Of a stretch of 64,000 nt of DNA, positions 20,971-29,988 are shown in pieces. Each line of letters begins with the position of its first letter. The stretch's first letter is position 1. Under the pieces are notes generated by a model. It was not told the DNA's origin and ran no database searches. It saw nothing but the letters and a program-made list of their open reading frames with translations. The stretch spans positions 62,001-126,000 of the forward strand of contig NZ_AUHM01000021.1 of the NCBI RefSeq assembly GCF_000423185.1, written 5' to 3'. The position numbers and the translations under genes were made by a program. Source of the DNA: Inquilinus limosus DSM 16000 (lineage in GTDB: Bacteria > Pseudomonadota > Alphaproteobacteria > DSM-16000 > Inquilinaceae).

Positions 20971-21525
20971 ATGAGGACCGCCCTTGCGCTGTCCCTCGCG
21001 GCGATCGCCGGTTCGATTCTGCTCGGGGCCTGCGGCAACGGCGAGAGCGAGCCCGCGGCGATGCCGGCATCGCCGGCCGCGGCGCCGCAGATCGATCCGG
21101 CCGACTATGTCGAGAGCGCCGGCATGAGCGGCCTGTTCGAAGTCGAGTCCAGCCGGGTCGCGACCTCGCGGGCCAGCAGTCCGGATGTCAGGCGCTTCGC
21201 CCGGATGATGGTCCGGGACCACGTCGTCGCCAATGCCGAGATCCGCCGCGCCGCGGCGGCGTCGAACCCGGCACTCCAGCCGCGGACGACGCTCGACCCG
21301 GAGCGCCGGGAGGAGCTGAACGCGCTGAGATCGGCCGCACGCCCGGACTTCGACCGCCTCTACATGCATGGCCAGATCGACGGGCATCAGAAGGCCCTGG
21401 AGCTGCAGCAGAGCTACAGCGCGTCCGGCGGCGATCCCGGGCTGAAGGCGTTGGCGTCCGAGCTGGTGCCGATGGTCCAACGCCATCTCGAAGAAGCGCT
21501 GACCATCCTGGCCAACCTCCGCTGA
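20971..21525 (+). CDS. DUF4142 domain lipoprotein
   Basis: A 184-residue exported protein. The signal segment ends in a lipobox-like LLGAC near residue 21. The mature part is all-helical and matches DUF4142: FEVESSRVATSRASSPDVRRFARMMVRDH, then MHGQIDGHQKALELQQSY and a final AHLEEA-like helix (QRHLEEALTI). The fold is a ferritin-like four-helix bundle; metal binding and a stress role are suggested for relatives but not proven. Divergent from htrA, so the pair might share an envelope-stress response (inference). Confidence 0.85.
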   Translation: MRTALALSLAAIAGSILLGACGNGESEPAAMPASPAAAPQIDPADYVESAGMSGLFEVESSRVATSRASSPDVRRFARMMVRDHVVANAEIRRAAAASNPALQPRTTLDPERREELNALRSAARPDFDRLYMHGQIDGHQKALELQQSYSASGGDPGLKALASELVPMVQRHLEEALTILANLR

Positions 21526-21765
21526 GCGGTCGATTGCGCCAGGGGCTGAAGCCTCGGCGTGTGTCTCGCCGCCGAACGAAGGGCCGGGCTGCTAAGGCCT
21601 TGCCGCGTAAGAGAAATGTGGTTAGGATGAAAAGCCGTCGCCGAGCCGCCGACGAGACAGGTCTGATGATGTACTGCGCGCACTGCGAGATCCGATAAGG
21701 GGCAGACACCAGGTGTCGCCGCCGGCCGATCGCCGGCCCTTTGCTATGGCCTTCGGAGAAATTCA

Positions 21766-22917
21766 GTGCGCGTGTTCGACGACTTCACCCTGCCCGGATT
21801 CTGGCAGGATCCGGTGTCCGTGTTTCAGCGACATTTCAGCTCCGGCCGCCGTTTGCAGGCCAGCCCTGACGGCGGCCTGGCCGTGCTGGGCTATCGGGCG
21901 CTGCGTGAACTCGGCCAGCATCCCGCGGTCGACGGGACGCCTGTGCCGCCGCCATCGGACGGCCAGCCCGGCGCCGTATCCGATCTGTTTCGACACGCCC
22001 TGTTCGCCCAGGTGTCGCCGCGGCATCGGCACCTGCGCAAGGCCGTACTCGCGGGGCTGAACCATGCCGCCGTTGAGGGCTTCCGGGAACGCGCCGCGGG
22101 TCTGGTCCGCTCGCGCGTCGACGCGCTCCAGGGCGGTCCGTTCGACCTCTTCACGGATCTGGCACTGCCCGTTGCGGCGGATGCCTGGTGTGCCTTCATG
22201 GGCTACCCCGTCGAGGATGCCCCTCTCTTCGCATCGGCCGTGGAGCGGCTGACCAGCCAGCTATCCTTTTCCCCCGACCCGTCGCAGGCCGAAGACGCCG
22301 ACGCGGCAGCGGCTTTGCTGCAGTCGAGAACGGCGGCGTTGGTGGCTGCAGGCGGAGGCGGCCCACCGTCGCGCATAGCGGCGGCAGTGCCGGAGGGCGA
22401 TCGAGGCTTGGCGGCGAGCATCATCGCCTCGCTGCTCTTCGACGCCATCGACACCACCGCAGCGGGCTTGGCGGGGGTGGTCGCGATTCTGCTCCACAGC
22501 TCCGTGCATCACGGCCGGCTGTCCGATGCGGCCTTTCGCGACCAGGCGGTGGAGGAAGCGCTTCGCCTTGCGACGCCGGCGACGCTGACGGTCCGTCAGG
22601 CGCGAGAGGATCTCGTCTTCGACGGCCGGGCTGTTGCCGAAGGAACGCTGATCTGGATGTGGTGGGCCGCGGGAAACTGCGACCCCGACGTGTTCCCGGC
22701 GCCGGACCGCTTCCAGCCGGGCCGGCCGGGCCGGGGCATGCCGTTCGGGGTGGGCGCGCACAGCTGCCTGGGCCATGCCTGGGTCAAGATGCTGGCTGAT
22801 GTGCTGATCTGGGCCGGATTCACCGGGCGGCGCCAGCTCACCGCGGCGACGCCGAATATCGAATGGGTCAGCGGAGGCGCGCGGCGGCCCAAGGATCAGA
22901 TCGTGATCTGGTCCTAG
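21766..22917 (+). CDS. Cytochrome P450
   Basis: A 383-residue soluble haem monooxygenase. All key motifs are present: I-helix acid/threonine segment LLFDAIDTTAAGL, K-helix E-x-x-R in AVEEALRLATP, an ERR-triad Arg in DRFQPGR, and the haem-ligand loop FGVGAHSCLG with the axial Cys. Length fits bacterial class I P450s. The substrate is unknown, and no ferredoxin or reductase gene is adjacent, so redox partners must come from elsewhere. Translation seems to start at GTG 21766 after CGGAGAA. Slightly lower GC than neighbours and its solitary position hint at acquisition. Confidence 0.93.
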   Translation: MRVFDDFTLPGFWQDPVSVFQRHFSSGRRLQASPDGGLAVLGYRALRELGQHPAVDGTPVPPPSDGQPGAVSDLFRHALFAQVSPRHRHLRKAVLAGLNHAAVEGFRERAAGLVRSRVDALQGGPFDLFTDLALPVAADAWCAFMGYPVEDAPLFASAVERLTSQLSFSPDPSQAEDADAAAALLQSRTAALVAAGGGGPPSRIAAAVPEGDRGLAASIIASLLFDAIDTTAAGLAGVVAILLHSSVHHGRLSDAAFRDQAVEEALRLATPATLTVRQAREDLVFDGRAVAEGTLIWMWWAAGNCDPDVFPAPDRFQPGRPGRGMPFGVGAHSCLGHAWVKMLADVLIWAGFTGRRQLTAATPNIEWVSGGARRPKDQIVIWS

Positions 22918-22932
22918 CGCGGCCTTCCGGAT

Positions 22933-23823
22933 CTACGGCCTCGTCACCTCCTGAAGCAGGGCCAACGACTGCAGCAGGGCCGGCGACCGGTCGCCGCGTC
23001 GCCAGGCGGCGGCGATCCGGGCCTGCGGCGCGGGGCCGCTCAGCGCCAGGTAGCGCACCCCGGCCGGCCGCAGCCGGCGCAGCGAGGCCGGCACCAGCGA
23101 CACGCCGAATCCGGCCTCGACCAGCGACACGATCGCGTGCATCTGGTGCGCCGACTGCGCGATCCGCGGCACGAAGCCGGCCGCGGCGCAGGCCTCCAGG
23201 ATCGTGGCGTGGAAGCCGGGCCCCTCGCCCTGCGGGAACATGACGAAGGGCTCGGCGGCGAGATCAGCGAGGGCGATGCGGCGGCGGCCCGCCAGCGCAT
23301 GGCCGGCCGGGACCACGGCGACCATCGGCTCGGCCCAGGCCGGGCGCTGCTCCAGCCCCTCGCTGTCCGGCAGCGGCGGGATGACGAAGCCGAGATCGCA
23401 GCGGCCGCCGCGCAGCTCGTCCAGCTGCCGCATCGTCGTCGCCTCGCGCAGGTCCAGCGCCACCCCGGGGTGCCGGGCCCGCAGCGCCCGCAGCAGCGGC
23501 GGCAGGCGCTCGAACATGGCGCTGCCGACGAAGGTGATGCGGATCAGCCCGGTCAGCCCCTGCCCCGCCTGCCGCGCCACCGCCACGGCGTGCTCGGCCT
23601 GGGCCAGGGTGCGGCGCGCCTCCTCCAGCAAGGCGACGCCGGCGGCGGTCAGGGCCAGGCGCCGGCGGCTGCGGTCGAACAGGGGCGCGCCGACCACATC
23701 CTCCAGCCGCCGCATCGCCGTGCTCAGCGGCGGCTGCGCCATGCCCAGCCGCTCCGCCGCCCGGCGGACATGCCGCTCCTCGGCCACGGCGATGAACTGG
23801 CGCAGCAGGCGCAGCTCGATCAT
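22933..23823 (-). CDS. LysR-family transcriptional regulator
   Basis: A 296-residue regulator. The N-terminal helix-turn-helix (LRLLRQFIAVAEERHVRRAAERLGMAQPPLSTAMRRLEDVVG) is textbook LysR; the substrate-binding domain starts near LTGLIRITFVGSA. The Q-P-P-L-S and F-D-R-S-R-R pattern puts it near the BenM/CatR-like group, which senses aromatic or organic acids. It is divergent from an SDR gene across a 99-bp gap holding a T-N11-A type dyad, so it most likely controls that gene. The start at 23823 matches the family N-terminus. Confidence 0.92.
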   Translation of the reverse strand: MIELRLLRQFIAVAEERHVRRAAERLGMAQPPLSTAMRRLEDVVGAPLFDRSRRRLALTAAGVALLEEARRTLAQAEHAVAVARQAGQGLTGLIRITFVGSAMFERLPPLLRALRARHPGVALDLREATTMRQLDELRGGRCDLGFVIPPLPDSEGLEQRPAWAEPMVAVVPAGHALAGRRRIALADLAAEPFVMFPQGEGPGFHATILEACAAAGFVPRIAQSAHQMHAIVSLVEAGFGVSLVPASLRRLRPAGVRYLALSGPAPQARIAAAWRRGDRSPALLQSLALLQEVTRP

Positions 23824-23856
23824 CGGTTGATACTCATGGGATATCAGAAACACACG

Positions 23857-23874
23857 ATACCATATTTGAAGTAT
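23857..23874. promoter_or_regulatory. LysR-type T-N11-A box
   Basis: ATAC, ten bases, GTAT lies in the LysR/SDR divergent gap. The symmetry and position match the usual LysR recognition site. Confidence 0.5.
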
Positions 23875-23922
23875 GCACGACGCCGGACCACCTTCCAGCC
23901 GTTGCAATGGGAGACTGCATTG

Positions 23923-24693
23923 ATGGAACGGACTGTTGTGGTCAGCGGCGGCGGCACGGGCATCGGGCTCGCGGTCGCCCGCCATTTCGCCGGGCAGGGA
24001 GAGCAGGTGGCGATCATCGGCCGCCGCGCCGGCGTGCTGGAGACGGCGGCTGAGGCGATCGGGCGGGAGCACCCGGCCGCGCCGCCGGTGTTGCCGCTGC
24101 CCTGCGACCTGACGCAGCCCGACCGGGTCGAAGCGCTGTGCCGCGAGATCGGGGAGCGCTTCCCCACGGTCGACGTGCTGGTGCATGCGGCGGGCGGCAA
24201 TGCGATCCTGCAGGCGCCGGAGGGCAGCTATGGCGACGGGCTGGCCGGGATCGCCCGGCGCTGGACCGACAATTTCCGCGGCAACGTGCTGTCCGCGGTG
24301 CTGCTGACCGAAGGCCTGCGCGACCGGCTGCGGGCGCCCGGCGGCCGGGTGGTGCTGATCAGCTCGATCGCCGCCTATCGCGGCTCCGGCGCCGGCTGCT
24401 ACGGCGCCGCCAAGGCGGCGCTGCATCCCTATGGCTACGATCTGGCCGCGGCGCTAGGGCCGAAGGGCGTCACCGTCAACATCGTTGCGCCCGGCTACAT
24501 CCGCGATACCGAGTTCTTCGCCGACCGGCTGCCGGCGGAGCGGCAGGCGGCGCTGATCGCCGAGACCTCGACCCGCCGCGCCGGCGTCCCGGCCGACATC
24601 GCCGACGCCGTGGCCTGGCTGGCCTCGCCCGGCGCGTCGCACGTCACCGCCCAGGTGGTCCAGATCAATGGCGGCGCCGAGCGCGGGCACTGA
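23923..24693 (+). CDS. SDR family oxidoreductase
   Basis: A 256-residue classical short-chain dehydrogenase. The cofactor motif is VVSGGGTGIGLAVARHFA, with a GRR-type segment after the second strand that suggests NADP(H). NAG is replaced by VHAAGGN, the catalytic Ser lies in LISSIAAYRG, and Tyr/Lys lie in CYGAAKAALHP. APGYIRDTEFF and the C-terminal VVQINGGAERGH are typical. It likely acts as a ketoreductase or alcohol dehydrogenase of unknown substrate. It is divergent from the LysR regulator that probably controls it. A CCATGGG/CCCATGG hairpin follows the stop. Confidence 0.9.
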   Translation: MERTVVVSGGGTGIGLAVARHFAGQGEQVAIIGRRAGVLETAAEAIGREHPAAPPVLPLPCDLTQPDRVEALCREIGERFPTVDVLVHAAGGNAILQAPEGSYGDGLAGIARRWTDNFRGNVLSAVLLTEGLRDRLRAPGGRVVLISSIAAYRGSGAGCYGAAKAALHPYGYDLAAALGPKGVTVNIVAPGYIRDTEFFADRLPAERQAALIAETSTRRAGVPADIADAVAWLASPGASHVTAQVVQINGGAERGH

Positions 24694-24798
24694 CCGGCTC
24701 CATGGGCGCCACCCATGGAAAGTAGAGTTATCGACTTGAGATCAACTTATAATTGAAGAAAAATACGCTTCTCGTCATGTCCAGAGGGGGAGGGGCCT

Positions 24799-24954
24799 GT
24801 GGTCGATCGCTACACGAAGGTGATCCTGACCGTGATCGCGGCGGCACTGGTGGCGCTGGCCGTGCAGCAGGCGGTGCCCAGCGCATCGGCCGCCGGGTCG
24901 GAGTGCAAGGGAACCTATCGCGATCCCTGCTGGGTCAAGATCTTGAGCGACTGA
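24799..24954 (+). CDS. Small membrane-associated protein (51 residues)
   Basis: A short ORF starting with GTG at 24799 after a very strong GGGGAGGGG ribosome-binding site. The product begins VDRYTKVILTVIAAALVALAV, a charged start followed by one hydrophobic helix that may be an anchor or an uncleaved signal. It ends with a short polar tail containing two cysteines (ECKGTYRDPCWVKI). Small proteins starting DRYTKVxLTVIA are, from memory, common in alphaproteobacteria and uncharacterised. A TATAAT hexamer at 24748-24753 may serve as a -10 element. It shares the bidirectional terminator with rplQ. Confidence 0.6.
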   Translation: MVDRYTKVILTVIAAALVALAVQQAVPSASAAGSECKGTYRDPCWVKILSD

Positions 24955-24956
24955 CG

Positions 24957-24986
24957 AAAAAAGGCCCGGCTTGCGCCGGGCCTCTT
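24957..24986 (-). terminator. Terminator of the rpsM-rplQ operon (bidirectional)
   Basis: A perfect 8-bp stem GGCCCGGC/GCCGGGCC (24963-24970 with 24975-24982) with a four-base loop. Read on the minus strand it is followed by six T, ideal for terminating the ribosomal operon 26 nt after rplQ. On the plus strand a weaker TCTT follows, serving the small ORF. Confidence 0.85.
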
Positions 24987-25011
24987 CATCAATCGGCACT
25001 TGGTCGGCCGA

Positions 25012-25452
25012 TCAGCCTTCGGCCGGCTCCTCGGCCTCGGCCGCCGCCTTGCGCTCGGCGTCGCGCGCCTTGTCGGCGGCGCCCTTGGCGTCGCGGTCGC
25101 GGTCGACTAGCTCGATCACCGCCATCGGGGCGGCGTCGCCGTAGCGGAAGCCGGCCTTGAGCACGCGGGAGTAGCCACCGTTGCGGGTCTTGTAGCGCTC
25201 GGCGATCACCGAGAACAGCTTCGACACCACCTCGTCATCGCGCAGCTGGGCATAGGCCAGGCGGCGATTGGCGAGGCCGCCCTTCTTGCCGAGGGTGATC
25301 AGCTTCTCGACGATCGGGCGCAGATCCTTCGCCTTCGGCAGGGTGGTCTTGATCTGCTCATGGGTGATCAGCGCCGCCGCCATGTTGGCGAACATCGCCT
25401 TGCGGTGGCTGCTGGTGCGGCTGAAACGACGTCCGGTCACTCCGTGACGCAT
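25012..25452 (-). CDS. rplQ: 50S ribosomal protein L17
   Basis: A 146-residue large-subunit ribosomal protein. The N-terminus [41 protein letters not shown] is the L17 signature; it binds 23S rRNA near the exit tunnel. The charged Ala/Glu-rich tail of about 25 residues is an alphaproteobacterial-style extension. It is the last gene of the rpsM-rpsK-rpoA-rplQ unit, 116 nt after rpoA, and is followed by a strong terminator. Confidence 0.98.
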   Translation of the reverse strand: MRHGVTGRRFSRTSSHRKAMFANMAAALITHEQIKTTLPKAKDLRPIVEKLITLGKKGGLANRRLAYAQLRDDEVVSKLFSVIAERYKTRNGGYSRVLKAGFRYGDAAPMAVIELVDRDRDAKGAADKARDAERKAAAEAEEPAEG

Positions 25453-25568
25453 GGCAATGTCTCCTCATGGCTTGGCCCCCGCGGGGGTCCGATGGCGGAA
25501 CCCGCCGCCTGCCCTTCCGGGACAGAACGGCGGGGTCGATCTCGATCAACCGAAGATCGGGCAGCCGA

Positions 25569-26585
25569 TCAGAACGGCTCCTCGAGCTTCTTGGCGAGAT
25601 CCTCGATGTTCTCCGGCGGCCAGTTCGGGATCTCCATCCCGAGATGGAGGCCCATGGTCGACAGCACTTCCTTGATCTCGTTCAGCGACTTGCGGCCGAA
25701 GTTCGGGGTGCGGAGCATCTCCGCCTCGGTCTTCTGCACCAGGTCGCCGATATAGACGATGTTGTCGTTCTTCAGGCAGTTCGCCGACCGGACCGAGAGC
25801 TCCAGCTCGTCCACCTTCCGCAGCAGGTTGCGGTTGAACGGCATGTCCTCCGCGGTCTCCTCGCGGTGGTCGCGCGACGGCTCCTCGAAGTTGATGAACA
25901 GCTGCAGCTGGTCCTGCAGGATGCGGGCGGCCAGGGCCACCGAATCCTCCGGCGTCACCGCGCCGTTGGTCTCGATCGTCAGCGACAGCTTGTCGTAGTC
26001 GGTGACCTGGCCGACGCGGGTGTTCTCGACCTTGTACGAGACCTTGCGGATCGGGCTGTACAGGGCGTCGACCGGGATCAGGCCGATCGGCGCGTCCTCC
26101 GGCCGATTCATGCTGGCCGGGACATAGCCCTTGCCGACATTGACCGTGAACTCCATCGCCAGCTTGGCGCCCTCGTCGAGGGTGCACAGCACCAGCTCGG
26201 GGTCCATGATCTCGATGTCCGGGCCGGTGACGATGTCGCCGGCCTTGACCACCTTCGGGCCCTCGGCGTTCAGCCGCATCTTCTTCGGGCCCTCGGCGTG
26301 CATGCGCAGCGACAGCGCCTTGACGTTGAGGACGATGTCGGTGACGTCCTCGCGCACGCCCGGGATCGAGGAGAATTCGTGCAGCACGCCGTCGATGTGG
26401 ATGGCGGTGACCGCGGCGCCCTGCAGCGAGGACAGCAGCACGCGGCGGATGGCGTTGCCGAGGGTCAGGCCGAAGCCGCGCTCGAGCGGGTCGGCGACGA
26501 GGGTCGCCTTGCGCTGCGAATCGTCGCCCGGCTGGACGTCGAGAGCGTTGGGCTTGATCAGTTCCTGCCAGTTGCGCTGAAGCAC
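25569..26585 (-). CDS. rpoA: RNA polymerase alpha subunit
   Basis: A 338-residue subunit that nucleates RNA polymerase assembly. The N-terminal dimerisation domain shows [25 protein letters not shown]; the linker is around residues 235-250. The C-terminal domain, which contacts UP elements and activators, has [27 protein letters not shown]. Length matches alphaproteobacterial RpoA. A 198-nt spacer with a very strong hairpin separates it from rpsK. Confidence 0.98.
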   Translation of the reverse strand: MLQRNWQELIKPNALDVQPGDDSQRKATLVADPLERGFGLTLGNAIRRVLLSSLQGAAVTAIHIDGVLHEFSSIPGVREDVTDIVLNVKALSLRMHAEGPKKMRLNAEGPKVVKAGDIVTGPDIEIMDPELVLCTLDEGAKLAMEFTVNVGKGYVPASMNRPEDAPIGLIPVDALYSPIRKVSYKVENTRVGQVTDYDKLSLTIETNGAVTPEDSVALAARILQDQLQLFINFEEPSRDHREETAEDMPFNRNLLRKVDELELSVRSANCLKNDNIVYIGDLVQKTEAEMLRTPNFGRKSLNEIKEVLSTMGLHLGMEIPNWPPENIEDLAKKLEEPF

Positions 26586-26727
26586 TGTCGTCTCAATCCT
26601 GTTCTGCCACGATAGGCCGGATACGGCCGAAACGCCGGCGGGGCGAAACCCCTTCCGATCCCATGCTTGGACCCTGTGGCAGCTGGTCCTGTCCCGGATC
26701 GGCCGGCGGTACTGCGTAAAAGGCGGC

Positions 26728-26774
26728 GGCCCGCGCCGCCCGCGTCCCGGCGGGGGGACGGGGCGGCGCGGGCC
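26728..26774 (-). promoter_or_regulatory. Long GC hairpin between rpsK and rpoA
   Basis: A 14-bp perfect stem (26728-26741 with 26761-26774) is extended by an inner 6-bp stem CGTCCC/GGGACG after a one-base bulge. In the sense of transcription it lies 10 nt after the rpsK stop and is followed within six bases by TTTT. It could act as a partial terminator, a processing site or an mRNA-stabilising structure setting rpoA levels. Confidence 0.6.
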
Positions 26775-26783
26775 GGGCCGGCC

Positions 26784-27188
26784 TCAGACGCGACGCTTCT
26801 TGCGCGGACGGACGCCGTTGTGCGGGATCGGCGTGACGTCGCGGATCGAGGTGATCTGGAAGCCGATCGACTGCAGGGCGCGCAGCGCGCTCTCACGGCC
26901 GGAGCCGGGGCCCTTCACGTTGATCTCGAGCACGCGCATGCCGTGCTCCTGGGCCTTGCGGCCGGCATCCTCGGCGGCGACCTGGGCGGCGTAGGGGGTC
27001 GACTTGCGGCTGCCCTTGAAGCCCATGCCACCGGCCGACGACCAGGCGATGGCGTTGCCCTGGGCGTCGGTGATGGTGATCACCGTGTTGTTGAAGGACG
27101 AGTTCACGTGGGCGACGCCCGAGGTGATGTTCTTACGCTCGCGACGACGCAGACGGGCGCTCGCGGCGGCAGCTGCTGGCTTGGCCAT
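26784..27188 (-). CDS. rpsK: 30S ribosomal protein S11
   Basis: A 134-residue small-subunit protein that forms part of the mRNA cleft on the platform. Diagnostic segments are [48 protein letters not shown] and the end [24 protein letters not shown] short Ala-rich N-terminal stretch precedes the domain. It lies 18 nt downstream of rpsM in the same operon. Confidence 0.98.
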   Translation of the reverse strand: MAKPAAAAASARLRRRERKNITSGVAHVNSSFNNTVITITDAQGNAIAWSSAGGMGFKGSRKSTPYAAQVAAEDAGRKAQEHGMRVLEINVKGPGSGRESALRALQSIGFQITSIRDVTPIPHNGVRPRKKRRV

Positions 27189-27206
27189 GGTTCGCTCGCC
27201 TTCCGA

Positions 27207-27575
27207 TTACTTCTTCTTGCCCGCGATGGGCTTCGCCGGCCCCTTGCGGGTGCGGGCATTGGTGTGGGTCCGCTGGCCGCGGACGGGCAGGCCCTTGCGG
27301 TGACGCAGGCCGCGGTAGCAGCCGAGGTCCATCAGCCGCTTGATGTTCATCGCGATCTCGCGCCGCAGGTCGCCCTCGACCGTGTAGTCGCTGTCGATGG
27401 TCTCGCGGATCCGCAGGAGCTCGTCCTCGGTCAGCTCGTTGACGCGGCGGTCGGCCGGGATGCCGAGCTTGTCGATGATGCTCTGGGCGGTGTGGCGCCC
27501 GATGCCGTGAATGTAGGTCAGCGCGATCAGCACGCGCTTCTGGGTCGGAATGTTGACGCCGGCAATACGTGCCAC
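27207..27575 (-). CDS. rpsM: 30S ribosomal protein S13
   Basis: A 122-residue head protein that contacts the ribosomal P-site tRNA and bridges to the large subunit. It begins [26 protein letters not shown] and ends [24 protein letters not shown]. The frame is open to 27626, but the start is GTG at 27575: the family N-terminus begins there and an AAGGAG site precedes it. It is the first gene of the operon; secY and adk, its usual upstream neighbours, are absent here. Confidence 0.97.
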   Translation of the reverse strand: MARIAGVNIPTQKRVLIALTYIHGIGRHTAQSIIDKLGIPADRRVNELTEDELLRIRETIDSDYTVEGDLRREIAMNIKRLMDLGCYRGLRHRKGLPVRGQRTHTNARTRKGPAKPIAGKKK

Positions 27576-27735
27576 GTCGCTCTCCTTGCGGTTGCCACCT
27601 TCGGCGCCGCCGCTGCCCTGCCCCACCGGAGCCTGGCCTGCATCGCCGGGTCTGCTGGTTCATGTCTGCCCGCGGGCCGGAGCGGCCGCGCGAACGCCTT
27701 GTGCTTCGGCCGCCTTCCGGCTCCGAAGCGCGCGG

Positions 27736-27763
27736 AGTATAGTGATCGTCAGGGTAGAGTCAA
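27736..27763 (-). promoter_or_regulatory. Sigma-70-type promoter of the rpsM operon
   Basis: On the minus strand TTGACT (27758-27763), a 16-bp spacer and TATACT (27736-27741) form a near-consensus promoter. It lies about 160 nt before the rpsM start, leaving a leader of roughly 150 nt. The rest of the 335-bp gap up to the HdeD gene shows no other recognisable signal. Confidence 0.7.
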
Positions 27764-27910
27764 CCGTCGGGATTCGCGCACCGAATCCGCGCTGGTCGGG
27801 ACGACAGCGAAGGGACCATAGCCGGAACCGCTCCGGCTTGTCACCTGCGCGGCGGCGATCATCTTCTTGGGCATGGCCGCGCCCGGCCGGCCGCCTGCGG
27901 GAGACGGACG

Positions 27911-28474
27911 ATGCAGAACCTGCCGGTCCTTCGCGCCCTCGCCGCGAACTGGGGCGCCGTCGCGCTGCGCGGCGTGCTGGCCATCCTGTTCGGGATCCTC
28001 GCCTGGCTGTGGCCGGGCATGACCCTGGCCGTGCTGATCATCCTCTACGCCGCCTATGCGCTGGTCGACGGCGTCATGGGCATCGTCGTCGGCATCCGCG
28101 GCCGCGACTGGGGCTACGCCCTGCTCGGCCTCGTCGGCGTGATCGCCGGGGTGGTCGCCGTGATCTGGCCGCTGCTGACGGCGATCGTCCTCGTCTACAT
28201 CATCGCCGTCTGGGCGATCGTCATCGGGGTGATGGAGATCGTCACCGCCATCCGCCTGCGCAAGGAGATCGAGGGCGAGTGGCTGCTGGCGCTGACCGGG
28301 GCGCTGTGGGTGCTGTTCGGCGTCTATGCCCTGGCCTTCCCCGGCGCCGGCGCGCTGTCGCTGGTCTGGCTGATCGGCAGTTGGGCGATCGTGGTCGGGG
28401 TGCTGGAGCTGACCCTCGCCTTCCGCCTCCGCCGTCTGGCGCAGCGCCACGGCGGCACCGCCGCGCCAGCCTAG
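27911..28474 (+). CDS. HdeD family (DUF308) membrane protein
   Basis: A 187-residue inner-membrane protein with six hydrophobic helices arranged as repeated pairs. It shows the DUF308 pattern: WGAVALRGVLAILFGILAWLWPG, LYAAYALVDGVMGIVVGI, then a second copy around LLALTGALWVLFGVYALAFPGAGALSL. Escherichia coli HdeD is linked to acid resistance at high cell density; a general stress role here is inference. It is divergent from the rpsM operon. Confidence 0.9.
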   Translation: MQNLPVLRALAANWGAVALRGVLAILFGILAWLWPGMTLAVLIILYAAYALVDGVMGIVVGIRGRDWGYALLGLVGVIAGVVAVIWPLLTAIVLVYIIAVWAIVIGVMEIVTAIRLRKEIEGEWLLALTGALWVLFGVYALAFPGAGALSLVWLIGSWAIVVGVLELTLAFRLRRLAQRHGGTAAPA

Positions 28475-28489
28475 CGCCTCACGCCCTGC

Positions 28490-29497
28490 TCACCCGGCCC
28501 TTGGCGGCGCCAGCCGATGGGCGAGCGGGCGCCCGGCCTCGGCATCGGCGAGGCTCGCCAGCGTCGTCTCCGCGATCGCCGCCAGCGCCTCGGAGGTGAG
28601 GAAGGCCTGGTGACCCGTGACCAGCACGTTGGGGAAGGTCAGCAGCCGCTGGAGCACGTCGTCCTGCACGATCTCGTTGGACAGGTCCTCGAAGAACAGG
28701 CTCTCCTCCTGCTCGTAGACGTCGAGCGCCACGCCGCCGAGCTTCCGGCTCTTCAGCCCCTCGATCACCGCCGCGGTATCGATCAGAGCGCCGCGGCTGG
28801 TGTTGACCAGCATCAGCCCCGGCCGGGCCCGTGCGATCGCCTCGGCATCGATGAAGCGGCGGGTCTGCGGCGTCAGCGGGCAGTGCAGCGTGACGATCTC
28901 CACCGCGTCCAGCAGCGCCGCCCGGTCGACATAGCGGATGCCGTCCGCCGCCAGCGCCTCGTCCGGAAACGGATCGAAGGCCAGCACCTCGCAGCCGAAG
29001 CCGAGGCGCAACGCCCGGGCGACGATGGCGCCGATGCGGCCGGTCCCGACGACGCCGACCGTCCGGCCGTGCAGGTTGCGGCCGACCAGCCCGTCGAGGG
29101 CGAAGTTGTTCTCGCGCGTGCGCGCCCAGGCGCGGTGGATCCTGCGGTCGAGCGCCAGCATCAGGCCGATGGCGAACTCGGCCACGGCATGCGGGGAGTA
29201 GGCCGGCACCCGCACCACGGCGATGCCGAGCCGGTCCGCCGCCGCCAGGTCGACATTGTTGAAGCCCGCGCAGCGCAGGGCCACCACCCGGGTGCCGCCG
29301 GCCCGCAGCGCCTCCAGCACGGCGGCGTCGAGGAGGTCGTTGACGAACACGCAGACCGCCGGGAAGCCATGGGCCAGCGGCGCGGTGTCGGCGTCGAGCC
29401 GCGGCTCCAGGAAGGTCAGCGCATGGCCGAAGCGGGCGTTGGCCGCCTCGAAGGATTGCCGGTCGTAGGATTTGGTGCCGAACACCGCGACGCGCAT
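28490..29497 (-). CDS. ldhA: D-lactate dehydrogenase (2-hydroxyacid dehydrogenase family)
   Basis: A 335-residue NAD-dependent enzyme that reduces pyruvate to D-lactate. It has the fermentative LdhA character: [20 protein letters not shown] at the start, [12 protein letters not shown], the NAD fold [16 protein letters not shown], catalytic Arg in NTSRGALID, Glu in [13 protein letters not shown] and His in [13 protein letters not shown]. The FNNVD and EESLFFED segments separate it from glycerate and phosphoglycerate dehydrogenases. ATG 29497 has a GAGGG upstream and matches the family start. It is convergent with the HdeD gene. Confidence 0.93.
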   Translation of the reverse strand: MRVAVFGTKSYDRQSFEAANARFGHALTFLEPRLDADTAPLAHGFPAVCVFVNDLLDAAVLEALRAGGTRVVALRCAGFNNVDLAAADRLGIAVVRVPAYSPHAVAEFAIGLMLALDRRIHRAWARTRENNFALDGLVGRNLHGRTVGVVGTGRIGAIVARALRLGFGCEVLAFDPFPDEALAADGIRYVDRAALLDAVEIVTLHCPLTPQTRRFIDAEAIARARPGLMLVNTSRGALIDTAAVIEGLKSRKLGGVALDVYEQEESLFFEDLSNEIVQDDVLQRLLTFPNVLVTGHQAFLTSEALAAIAETTLASLADAEAGRPLAHRLAPPRAG

Positions 29498-29589
29498 GGC
29501 CGAGCCCTCGTCTGTTCCGTCCGCGGACGGGTGACGCCCCGCCGGCGCCCATGCCAACCTATCGCATCGGAACCTCAGGGAGCATCGCC

Positions 29590-29988
29590 ATGGCATTGGG
29601 GCTGGTCGAGTACGAGGAGGCGTCGCCGGAGGTGCGGGCCGTCTATGACGACATCATGGCCACGCGCCGGATCGACAAGGTCAACAACTTCTGGAAGGCG
29701 CTGGCGATGCATCCGCCGACGCTGAAGCGGACCTGGGAGAGCCTGAAGGAGGTGATGGCGCCCGGCACGCTCGACCCGCTGTTGAAGGAGATGGTGTATC
29801 TCGCGGTCAGCGCCACCAATGGCTGCGGCTACTGCATCGCCTCGCACAGCGCGGCGGCGCGCAAGGCCGGCATGACCGACGAGATGCTGGGCGAGCTGCT
29901 GGCCGTGGTCGGCATGGCCAACGAGACCAACCGCCTGGCCAACGGCCTGCAGGTGCCGATCGACGAGGCGTTCCGCCGGGCGGACTGA
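29590..29988 (+). CDS. Carboxymuconolactone decarboxylase/AhpD-like protein
   Basis: A 132-residue all-helical protein of the CMD/AhpD fold. The AhpD-type redox motif is present as [19 protein letters not shown], giving the pair of cysteines and nearby His used for peroxidase or disulfide-relay chemistry; [15 protein letters not shown] precedes it as usual. A role in peroxide handling is likely but not shown. The ATG at 29590 fits the family start better than the longer frame from 29551. It is divergent from ldhA. Confidence 0.88.
   Translation: MALGLVEYEEASPEVRAVYDDIMATRRIDKVNNFWKALAMHPPTLKRTWESLKEVMAPGTLDPLLKEMVYLAVSATNGCGYCIASHSAAARKAGMTDEMLGELLAVVGMANETNRLANGLQVPIDEAFRRAD

Noticed and set aside
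21627-21698. A 23-codon ORF with a CAHC motif before the P450
   Set aside because: No convincing ribosome-binding site, very short, no context; the 240-bp gap otherwise holds only a weak CCGGC/GCCGG hairpin near 21720-21740.
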